Source: CAVQCJ01 sp963849365
Lineage (GTDB): Bacteria > Actinomycetota > Actinomycetes > Prado026
Length of the DNA stretch: 64,000 bases
NCBI GenBank assembly: GCA_963849365.1
Contig: CAWKHA010000004.1
Location: 1,488,001 to 1,552,000, forward strand
Reading direction: 5' to 3'
In this document: positions 57,983 to 64,000 of the stretch, one piece after another
How the letters are laid out: the number at the start of each line of letters is the position of its first letter
How positions within the stretch are numbered: the first letter of the stretch is position 1
The notes under the pieces: generated by a model
Told to the model about the DNA's origin: nothing
What the model saw: the letters and a program-made list of their open reading frames with translations, nothing else
Database searches by the model: none
Program-made: the position numbers and the translations under genes

Positions 57983-59221
57983 GTGGCGCAGCCGCTGCCG
58001 GAGGCGCTCGCGGAGGTCCGCGCGCTGCTCCTGGACCCCGACACGCTCGTGCGCGCGGTCGCCGCCGGCCGGCGCCGGGGGAGCGACCCTCCGCCGTGGC
58101 GACGGGTCGAGCTGCGCCCGGTCGACCTGAAGGCCGGGCGGCGGCTTCAGGTCGTGGCGTACGACGAGCAGCAGGCGAGGACGAGCAACGAGGAGTACGG
58201 ACCGCGGGCCGAGGCCGCCGTCGACCTCCTGCTGGCCGAGCCGTTCGGGAACTGGCACGTCGAGACCCGGACCCGGACAGTGCAGCTGCGGGTCACCAAG
58301 AAGGGCGACGCACAGGTGCACCGTTCGTCATCGGCGGCTCCGGCCGACGAGAGCACGCTGCACGCGCACGACCGGGTGAAGCCGCGGCTCCTCGACCCGG
58401 CCGACCCGGTGCTGCGCGAGCTCGGGATCAGCGACGCGCAGGGAAGGGTCAAACCGAACCGGCAGGCCAAGTACCGCCAGGTCGAAGAGATGCTGCGCGC
58501 CCTCGCCGCCGTGCGGGACGTGCTGCCCGCCCCGCACCCGGACGGACGGCCGCTTCGGGTCGTCGACCTGGGCTGCGGCAACGCGTCCCTGACGTTCGCG
58601 GCCTACCGGTGGCTGACCGGGCCCGACGGGGTCGGGCGACCGGTCGAGCTGGTCGGCGTCGACGTGAAGGCGCAGGCCCGCGAGCACGGCGAGAAGGTCG
58701 CCGCGGCGCTGGGTTGGTCCGGCTCCGTCCGCTTCGTCGAGGGAACCGCGCTGGACGCTCCGGTCGACGGCGCGGACGTGGTGCTGGCGCTGCACGCCTG
58801 CGACACGGCGACCGACGAAGCACTGGCGCGGGCGGTGCGCTGGGAGGCTCCCGTGGTCCTGGCCTCGCCGTGCTGTCACCACGACGTGCAGCGCCAGCTC
58901 GCGGCGGGTGCCGGTGTCCCGGAGCCGTACGGACTGGTGCTGCGGCACGGGATCCTGCGCGAGCGGCTCGCCGACGTCCTGACCGACGCGCTCCGCGCGG
59001 CACTCCTGCGGCTGGTGGGCTACCGGGTCGAGGTGGTCGAGTTCGTGGGCTCGGAGCACACGCCGCGCAACACGCTCATCCGCGCGGTACGGACGGGCGC
59101 GCGACCAACGTCCGACCAGATCGCCGAGTACGCCGCGCTCACCGGGCAGTGGCACCTCACCCCGCGCCTGGGCGTGCTGCTGGCAGACCTGTTGCCGGCC
59201 GGCGTCCCGGGGCCGGGCTGA
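57983..59221 (+). CDS. Class I SAM-dependent methyltransferase, METTL25/CCHH-type
   Basis: A 412-residue protein with an N-terminal RNA-binding-like part (about 1-130: PWRRVELRPVDLKAGRRLQVVAYDEQQARTSNEEYG), then KPNRQAKYRQVEEMLRALAAV, the SAM site RPLRVVDLGCGNASLTFAAYRWLTG, VELVGVDVKAQAREHGEKVAAALGW, VVLALHACDTATDEALARAVRWEAPVVLASPCCHHDVQRQL. The PCCHH run is typical of this methyltransferase family, which modifies RNA in eukaryotic relatives. GTG at 57983. Its last 65 bases overlap the convergent MFS gene. Confidence 0.85.
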   Translation: MAQPLPEALAEVRALLLDPDTLVRAVAAGRRRGSDPPPWRRVELRPVDLKAGRRLQVVAYDEQQARTSNEEYGPRAEAAVDLLLAEPFGNWHVETRTRTVQLRVTKKGDAQVHRSSSAAPADESTLHAHDRVKPRLLDPADPVLRELGISDAQGRVKPNRQAKYRQVEEMLRALAAVRDVLPAPHPDGRPLRVVDLGCGNASLTFAAYRWLTGPDGVGRPVELVGVDVKAQAREHGEKVAAALGWSGSVRFVEGTALDAPVDGADVVLALHACDTATDEALARAVRWEAPVVLASPCCHHDVQRQLAAGAGVPEPYGLVLRHGILRERLADVLTDALRAALLRLVGYRVEVVEFVGSEHTPRNTLIRAVRTGARPTSDQIAEYAALTGQWHLTPRLGVLLADLLPAGVPGPG

Positions 59222-60377
59222 CCGCCAGCAGCACCATGGCCAGCACGATCAGCGCCGGGACGATCAGGAACGCTGTGTGCGTGCCGACCCGGTCGGCCGC
59301 GAACCCCAGCAGGAACGGCGCGGCTCCCGACGCGATGCCGGCCGCCAGCGATGCGCGGGTCGCGGCCAGGTCGGTGCGGCCCGCCGCGGACCCGATCGCA
59401 CGGCCGACCGCGAGCGGGTACTGCACGCCGAGCCCCAGGCCGGCTACGGCCAGGCCGGCGACGGCCAGCCACGGCGTCCGCGCCACCCAGAACAAGGTGA
59501 ACCCGAGCAGCAGGACGACCAGGCCGCGCGCGAGCACCCAGTCGACGTCGCGCCGGATCGCCAGCCGCCCGCCGACGAACCGGCTGACGGTGAGCCCGAC
59601 CAGCACTGCGCTGAACCCGGCCGTCGCCGCGCCGGAGGTCAGCCCGGTACGGCTGCGCAGCAGGTCGCTCGACCACAAGGAGAGGCAGAACTCGACGCCG
59701 ACCACGCACAGCAGCACCACCCAGGTGATCCAGAACCTCCGCGGCAGCGAGCGCGCCCCGTCCGGGTGGTCGGCCGGGTCGACCGGATCGGGCTCCGGGA
59801 CCCGTACGCGGTGGAACGCCACGGCCGCGACGGCCGCGAGCAGCAGCGTCACGAGCAGGCCGGCCCGCCAGCCCAGCCCGACGGTCACCGCCGCCCCGAC
59901 GACGAGCGGTGCGACGATGCCGGCCGCTCCGGCCCCACCGTTGGCCTCCGAGATCGCCGCCGGGCCGCCGCTGCGGTGGTGCTCCATCAGCGTGGCGTTG
60001 ACGCCGTTGAGGATGAACGTCCCGGCCAGACTGCACACCAGCGCCGAGACGAGCGTGACGGCGAGCAGGCGGACCGCGCAGTAGCCGACGACCCCCACGC
60101 ACAACAGGCCGAGCCCGGTCCACAGGATCGCGCGCCGGCCGATCGCCCTGACGACCCGTTCGCCGACGAGCGCACCGATGACCGCTCCCACCGCCATCGC
60201 GGTCGCGTGCAGCGCTCCGACCGCCCGGCTGACCCCGAGCTCGTCGCGCAGCAGCGGCACGCTCGGCCCGAAGCCGTACAGGAAGTAGCCGTAGATCGCG
60301 AGCAGGGCGTAGACCATCCAGGTGGTCCGGTCCCGGTGCAGCCGGACGGCCTCGACGGACCCGTCCGCCGAGGTCAC
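59157..60377 (-). CDS. MFS transporter
   Basis: A 406-residue transporter with about twelve membrane helices (TTWMVYALLAIYGYFLYGFGPSVPLLRDELGVSRAVGALHATAMAVGAVIGALVGERVVRAIGRRAILWTGLG, and on to PLAVGRAIGSAAGRTDLAATRASLAAGIASGAAPFLLGFAADRVG). GTG at 60377 overlaps the serC stop (GTGA), so it is translated from the serC message. The C-terminus (AVSPAPGRRPATGLPAARPGAG) overlaps the 3' end of the convergent methyltransferase. Substrate unknown; its coupling to serC is unusual. Confidence 0.88.
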   Translation of the reverse strand: MTSADGSVEAVRLHRDRTTWMVYALLAIYGYFLYGFGPSVPLLRDELGVSRAVGALHATAMAVGAVIGALVGERVVRAIGRRAILWTGLGLLCVGVVGYCAVRLLAVTLVSALVCSLAGTFILNGVNATLMEHHRSGGPAAISEANGGAGAAGIVAPLVVGAAVTVGLGWRAGLLVTLLLAAVAAVAFHRVRVPEPDPVDPADHPDGARSLPRRFWITWVVLLCVVGVEFCLSLWSSDLLRSRTGLTSGAATAGFSAVLVGLTVSRFVGGRLAIRRDVDWVLARGLVVLLLGFTLFWVARTPWLAVAGLAVAGLGLGVQYPLAVGRAIGSAAGRTDLAATRASLAAGIASGAAPFLLGFAADRVGTHTAFLIVPALIVLAMVLLAVSPAPGRRPATGLPAARPGAG

Positions 60378-61504
60378 GCCAGGCGCTCGACGACGTGGTC
60401 GACGCAGGCGGTGAGCGCGCGCACGTCGGCCGGGTCGACCGCCGGGAACATCGCCACCCGCAGCTGGTTGCGCCCGAGCTTGCGGTACGGCTCGATGTCC
60501 ACGATCCCGTTGGCCCGCAGCACCTTCGCGACCGCGGTCGCGTCGACGGAGTCGGCCAGGTCGATCGTGCCGACGACCTGCGAGCGGTTGGCCGGGTCGA
60601 CGACGTACGGCGTCGCGTACGCGCTGGTCTCGGCCCAGGAGTACAGGATCGAGCTGGACTCGGCCGTCCGCTTGACGCACCAGTCCAGGCCGCCCTGGGC
60701 GTTGAACCAGTCGACCTGCTCGGCCATCAGGAAGACCGTGGCGAGCGCCGGGGTGTTGTACGTCTGGTCGAGGCGCGACTGCTCGACGGCGGTCGCGAGG
60801 TCGAGGAACGCGGGGATCCAGCGGCCGGACGCCTTGATCTCCTCGATCCGGGCCAGCGCGGCGGGGCTCATCAGCGCGACCCACAGCCCGCCGTCCGAGC
60901 CGAAGCTCTTCTGCGGTGCGAAGTAGTACACGTCCGCCTCGGTCGGGTCGACGGGCAGCCCGCCCGCGCCCGACGTCGCGTCCCACACCATGAGCGCGCC
61001 GGTGTCGGCGCCGGCGACCCGGCGCACCTCGACGGCGACTCCGGTCGAGGTCTCGTTGTGCGGGCTGGCGTACACGTCGACGCCGGTCTCCGCCGCGAAC
61101 CGCGGTGCGTCACCGGGCTCGGCGGTGATGACCGTCGGTGCTCCGAGGAACGGGGCGTCGGCGACGGCCCTGGCGAACTTGGCCCCGAACTCTCCGAACG
61201 ACAGGTGCTGGCTGCGCTGCCGGACCAGGCCGAAGGTCGCGGCGTCCCAGAAGGCGGTCGAGCCGCCGTTCGAGAGCACCACCTCGTACCCCTCGGGCAG
61301 CCCGAACAGCTCGGCCAGCCCGGACCGCAGCCGCCCGACCTGGGACTTGACGGTCTGCTGCCGGTGCGAGGTGCCCAGGTACGTGGTGGCGACCCGGGCC
61401 AGCGCGTCGACCTGCTCGGGACGCACCTTCGAGGGTCCCGAGCCGAACCGGCCGTCGGCCGGGAGCAGTGTCGGCGGGATCTCGATCGCAGCGCTGTCGG
61501 CCAT
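60374..61504 (-). CDS. serC: Phosphoserine aminotransferase
   Basis: SerC makes 3-phosphoserine from 3-phosphohydroxypyruvate with glutamate, for serine and pyridoxal synthesis. The 376-residue PLP enzyme carries GRFGSGPSKVRPEQVDALA, LGTSHRQQTVKSQVGRLRSGLAELF, EVVLSNGGSTAFWDAATFGLV, the Schiff-base lysine in VYYFAPQKSFGSDGGLWVALMSP and LDQTYNTPALATVFLM. It belongs to the mycobacterial-type SerC. ATG at 61504; TAGGCT lies 7 bases upstream on the minus strand. The MFS gene is translationally coupled downstream. pdxH, another step of the same vitamin B6 pathway, lies 1.5 kb away. Confidence 0.96.
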   Translation of the reverse strand: MADSAAIEIPPTLLPADGRFGSGPSKVRPEQVDALARVATTYLGTSHRQQTVKSQVGRLRSGLAELFGLPEGYEVVLSNGGSTAFWDAATFGLVRQRSQHLSFGEFGAKFARAVADAPFLGAPTVITAEPGDAPRFAAETGVDVYASPHNETSTGVAVEVRRVAGADTGALMVWDATSGAGGLPVDPTEADVYYFAPQKSFGSDGGLWVALMSPAALARIEEIKASGRWIPAFLDLATAVEQSRLDQTYNTPALATVFLMAEQVDWFNAQGGLDWCVKRTAESSSILYSWAETSAYATPYVVDPANRSQVVGTIDLADSVDATAVAKVLRANGIVDIEPYRKLGRNQLRVAMFPAVDPADVRALTACVDHVVERLA

Positions 61505-61561
61505 GCCGCAAAGCCTAGGGTCGGGGGTGCCGGCGGCCGCGGACCCGTCCGCTCCCCGAGA

Positions 61562-61664
61562 CACCCATCTCACCCCCCACCCCCGCCCCGCGCCCGCCCC
61601 CCTCGCCGTGATCATGAGAGATGAACGCGCCGTGTGGCCGAAACCGTGCGCATCTCTCATGATC
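61562..61664. repeat. Dispersed palindrome, copy 2, with G-run tract on the minus strand
   Basis: GATCATGAGAGATG (61610-61623) and its exact complement (61651-61664) flank a 27-base loop that differs from copy 1 at 6003. The C-rich stretch 61562-61606 is, read on the minus strand, a G-run tract after the palindrome, as in copy 1. It lies after the gltA stop and before the serC promoter on the minus strand, the same order of parts as at rplM. Confidence 0.9.
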
Positions 61665-61698
61665 GTCGCGAGAGGGGGTCGCGAGAGGGGGAGCGGGC

Positions 61699-62859
61699 CT
61701 AGGCGAGGGGGGTGTAGCCGGTCGGGGCGACCATGACCGGGTCCCATCCGGGGACGTCCTCGGGCCGGCGCGGGGCCGGGCCGACGTACCGGGCCGACGG
61801 CCGGATCAGCCGGCCGGACCGCTTCTGCTCGAGGATGTGCGCGCTCCACCCGGCCAGCCGCGCACACGTGAACATCGACGTGAACATGTGCGCGGGCACC
61901 TCGGCGAAGTCCAGGACGATGGCGGCCCAGAACTCGACGTTCGTCTCCAGCACGCGGTCCGGGCGGCGCGCCCGCAGCTCGGCCAGCGCCGCCGCCTCCA
62001 GCGCCACGGCCACCTCGTACCGCGGGGCCTTCAGCTCGCGCGCGGTCCGGCGCAGCACGCGGGCGCGCGGGTCCTCGGCCCTGTAGACGCGGTGCCCGAA
62101 GCCCATCAGCCGCTCGCCGCGGTCCAGCAGCGCCTTGACGTACCCGTCGGCGTCGTCGGACTTCTCGACCTCCTCGATCATCCCGAGCACGCGCGAGGGG
62201 GCGCCGCCGTGCAGCGGGCCGGACAGCGCGCCGACCGCGCCGGACAGCGCTGCGGCCACGTCCGCGCCGGTCGAGGCGATGACCCGGGCGGTGAACGTGG
62301 AGGCGTTCATGCCGTGCTCGGCGGCCGAGTCGAAGTACGCGTCGACGGCTTGCACGTGCCGCGGGTCGGGCTCGCCACGCCAGCGGATCATGAACCGTTC
62401 GACGATCGTGTGCGCCTTGTCGATCTCCGCCTGCGGCACCATCGGGCGGCCGATGCCGCGCGCTGACTGGGCCACGAACGACATCGCCATCACCGAGGCC
62501 CGCGCCAGCTCGTCGCGGGCGGTGTCGTCGTCGATGTCCAGCAGCGGCTCGAGCCCCCAGGCGGGGGCGAGCATCGCCAGCGCGGACTGGACGTCGACGC
62601 GGACGTCGCCGGAGTGCACCGGCAGCGGGAACGGCTCGGCCGGCGGCAGGCCCGGGTTGAACTCGTTGTCGACCAGCAGCCCCCACACGTTGCCGTAGGA
62701 GACGCGCCCGACGAGGTCCTCGATGTCGACGCCGCGGTAGCGCAGCGCGCTGCCTTCCTTGTCCGGCTCGGCGATCTCGGTCTCGAACGCGATGACCCCC
62801 TCGAGGCCGGGCTTGAACGACGAGCCCGTGGCTTCGACGGCCACCTGTGCCTGTGACAT
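61699..62859 (-). CDS. Citrate synthase (type II-like, citrate synthase 2 branch)
   Basis: Citrate synthase condenses oxaloacetate with acetyl-CoA. The 386-residue protein has GLEGVIAFETEIAEPDKEGSALRYRGVDIEDLVG, SALSGPLHGGAPSRVLGMIEEV with the first catalytic His, MGFGHRVYRAEDPRARVLRRTAREL with the second His and Arg, and VEFWAAIVLDFAEVPAHMFTSMFTCARLAGWSAHILEQK with the catalytic Asp. GGGAGA precedes the ATG at 62859. This branch is sometimes called citrate synthase 2 (CitA/GltA3-like) and may coexist with a main GltA elsewhere, so 2-methylcitrate activity is possible. serC lies 195 bases downstream, pdxH is divergent. Confidence 0.94.
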   Translation of the reverse strand: MSQAQVAVEATGSSFKPGLEGVIAFETEIAEPDKEGSALRYRGVDIEDLVGRVSYGNVWGLLVDNEFNPGLPPAEPFPLPVHSGDVRVDVQSALAMLAPAWGLEPLLDIDDDTARDELARASVMAMSFVAQSARGIGRPMVPQAEIDKAHTIVERFMIRWRGEPDPRHVQAVDAYFDSAAEHGMNASTFTARVIASTGADVAAALSGAVGALSGPLHGGAPSRVLGMIEEVEKSDDADGYVKALLDRGERLMGFGHRVYRAEDPRARVLRRTARELKAPRYEVAVALEAAALAELRARRPDRVLETNVEFWAAIVLDFAEVPAHMFTSMFTCARLAGWSAHILEQKRSGRLIRPSARYVGPAPRRPEDVPGWDPVMVAPTGYTPLA

Positions 62860-62985
62860 GTGACGTCTCCCATCGCACCGGGCGCGCGGCGATCGTGTCG
62901 GGCGCGCTCGGGGGTCAATCTACCCGCCGGTAGTCGCCGCCCGGAGGCGGGTGCCCGCGCCCCCGACTCCTGCTAGAACGGACCG

Positions 62986-63696
62986 GTGCCGACCCCCGAG
63001 CCGTCTCCCGAGCCGTCCCGTCCGGAGCTGTCCGGACGGTCCGAGCTGCGCTCGCGCGTCGCCGATCTCCGGCGGGCGTACGCAGACCGGGGGCTGGCCG
63101 AGGCCGACCTGGCTGCCGACCCGTTCACCCAGTTCCACGCCTGGCTCGCCGAGGCCGTCGCCGCCGGGCTGACCGAGCCCAACGCGATGGTGGTGGCGAC
63201 CGCCGACCGCGCCGGGCACCCGAGCGCGCGGACGGTGCTGCTCAAGGCGTTCGACGACCAGGGCTTCGTCTTCTTCACCAACCGCGGCTCGCGCAAGGGG
63301 TCCGAGCTGGCCGCCAACCCATGGGCCAGCCTGGTCTTCCCCTGGTACGACATCGAGCGGCAGGTCGTCGTCGTGGGCGCGGTCGAGCAGGTCGCACGCG
63401 CCCACACCGAGGAGTACTTCTCGACCCGGCCACGAGAGTCCCGGCTGGGTGCCTGGGCCAGCCGGCAGTCGACGGTCGTGGACGGGCGCGCCGAGCTGGA
63501 GCGTTCGTACGCCGCCGCGGCCGCGCGCTTCGACGGGCAGGAGGACGTGCCCGCGCCGGACTTCTGGGGCGGCTTCCGGGTTCGCCCGGAGACGGTCGAG
63601 TTCTGGCAGGGACGCCCGAGCCGGCTGCACGACCGGCTGCGCTACCGCCGTGCGGCGGCCGGCACCGGCTGGACGGTCGAGCGCCTCTCCCCTTGA
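62986..63696 (+). CDS. pdxH: Pyridoxamine 5'-phosphate oxidase
   Basis: PdxH oxidizes pyridoxamine or pyridoxine 5-phosphate to PLP with FMN. The 236-residue protein has DPFTQFHAWLAEAVAAGLTEPNAMVVATADRAGHPSARTVLLKAFDDQGFVFFTNRGSRKGSELAANPWASLVFPWYDIERQVVVVG, the FMN loop RQS-type GAWASRQSTVV and DFWGGFRVRPETVEFWQGRPSRLHDRLRYRR at the end. GTG at 62986 has TAGAAC (62974-62979) 6 bases upstream, fitting a leaderless gene; the first 20 residues (PTPEPSPEPSRPE) are variable. It is divergent from gltA-like citrate synthase. Confidence 0.96.
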   Translation: MPTPEPSPEPSRPELSGRSELRSRVADLRRAYADRGLAEADLAADPFTQFHAWLAEAVAAGLTEPNAMVVATADRAGHPSARTVLLKAFDDQGFVFFTNRGSRKGSELAANPWASLVFPWYDIERQVVVVGAVEQVARAHTEEYFSTRPRESRLGAWASRQSTVVDGRAELERSYAAAAARFDGQEDVPAPDFWGGFRVRPETVEFWQGRPSRLHDRLRYRRAAAGTGWTVERLSP

Positions 63697-63736
63697 GCCG
63701 TAACCCGAGACCCGGACACGGCACCAGGACATGAAC

Positions 63737-63815
63737 GACCCGCGGGCCCGCCCTGCCGGCGCGGACGTCGACAGGACGGCAGCGGCCGGGGGACGTAGCC
63801 CGGCGCCCGCGGGTC
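63737..63815. repeat. Distant inverted repeat after pdxH
   Basis: GACCCGCGGGC (63737-63747) and its complement (63805-63815) close a 57-base GC-rich region that contains further stems (a 22-base near-palindrome GGCCGGCCGCTCGGCCGGTCGG lies at 63835 onward). It is likely a terminator or leader structure for pdxH or for the minus-strand small ORF at 63871. The 63697-63736 stretch holds nothing else recognizable. Confidence 0.5.
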
Positions 63816-63870
63816 GGGTGACTGCAGGTACTGGCCGGCCGCTCGGCCGGTCGGAACCGGAGTCTCGCGG

Positions 63871-63909
63871 CTAGCTGGCAGCCACCTCACGCGTCCGATA
63901 TGTACTCAA
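63871..63909 (-). CDS. 12-codon ORF MSTYRTREVAAS with very strong Shine-Dalgarno
   Basis: Read on the minus strand, TTG at 63909 opens MSTYRTREVAAS and ends at TAG (63871-63873). AAAGGAGGTGG (63918-63928 complement) is almost the full anti-Shine-Dalgarno complement, far stronger than at any other gene in the window, with the start 11 bases on. A TACGGT -10-like box lies at 63943-63948. The peptide is basic. I recall similar short frames in other actinobacteria but cannot confirm this. It may be a leader peptide for a downstream structure, or a regulatory peptide. Real translation is unproven. Confidence 0.55.
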   Translation of the reverse strand: MSTYRTREVAAS

Positions 63910-63982
63910 GCCTCGGACCACCTCCTTTCCCGTGTACCCCCGACCGTACGACACCGGGCCGCGCCGTGCGACGCTGAATCGC

Positions 63983-64000
63983 GTGGCTCCCGGGATGTTC
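63983..64000 (+). CDS. Possible start of a further gene, cut by the window edge
   Basis: GTG at 63983 opens MAPGMF and runs off the window. GACGCT (63970-63975) lies 7 bases upstream, the spacing of the leaderless starts in this genome. Only 6 codons are visible, so no product can be named. Confidence 0.3.

Noticed and set aside
61571..61606. C-run stretch as a 6C-type RNA
   Set aside because: The C-runs are not in stem-loop tips; the region is a G-run tract on the other strand next to the palindrome.
63642..63890. 82-codon minus-strand frame starting MRWLPASRE
   Set aside because: It overlaps the pdxH 3' end antisense and the GC stems; the out-of-frame MSTYRTREVAAS frame has the ribosome site.

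Overview
The window is a 64 kb piece of a very GC-rich actinobacterial chromosome (class Actinomycetes). The evidence is the gene content and order: rpsD-rpoA-rplQ-truA, rplM-rpsI-glmM-glmS, acpS-nnrD-alr-tsaE-tsaB-rimI-tsaD, groES-groEL-whiB, bldM-guaB-guaB3, DUF3027, DUF2530, WhiB and BldM family regulators and a mycothiol-enzyme family protein. GTG and TTG starts are frequent, and many genes carry a -10 element only 6-7 bases before the start codon. I cannot name the genus. No rRNA, tRNA, transposase, phage gene, CRISPR array or replication origin was seen.

Layout. 1-10.5 kb: translation and transcription core (rpsD, rpoA, rplQ, truA, rplM, rpsI) and UDP-GlcNAc synthesis (glmM, glmS), interrupted by a lone carbamate kinase and an ABC-F ATPase. 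10.5-18.4 kb: an accessory block of small genes (AraC regulator, DUF4242, UPF0316-like, an SRPBCC-ArsR-SRPBCC operon with a visible operator, hemerythrin, prolyl aminopeptidase, LapA-like) ending with fhs. 18.5-25.8 kb: a tightly overlapping operon acpS-nnrD-alr-hydrolase-udg-tsaE-tsaB-rimI-tsaD covering cofactor repair, cell wall alanine racemization, uracil repair and tRNA t6A modification. 25.8-35.9 kb: chaperonins under CIRCE control, then a developmental-type locus (WhiD/WhiB3-like, a CarH/LitR-like cobalamin-binding MerR regulator, a TPR-like protein, BldM) running into guaB and guaB3.

35.9-45.3 kb: glpD with a DUF2252 kinase-like protein, a PrmC-like methyltransferase, small enzymes, an M19 dipeptidase and the XPB-type helicase. 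45.4-55.2 kb: an XPB-N-like helicase-associated protein, an Asp/Glu racemase, a HAD-LarE fusion, a cold-shock protein, DUF3027, a sacsin/Hsp90-like ATPase and DUF2530. 55.2-64 kb: MarR-MFS, a mycothiol-type enzyme, a 29-residue membrane peptide, a CCHH methyltransferase, a second MFS, serC, a type II-like citrate synthase, pdxH, and a 12-codon ORF with an exceptionally strong Shine-Dalgarno sequence.

The most interesting signals are: (i) long perfect intergenic palindromes, two of them copies of one sequence family, each followed on the same strand by a G-run tract; (ii) a CarH-type B12 photoreceptor candidate between whiD-like and bldM-like genes; (iii) a HAD phosphatase fused to a three-cysteine LarE; (iv) the 12-codon MSTYRTREVAAS reading frame near the right edge; (v) a window-wide pattern of apparently leaderless genes.
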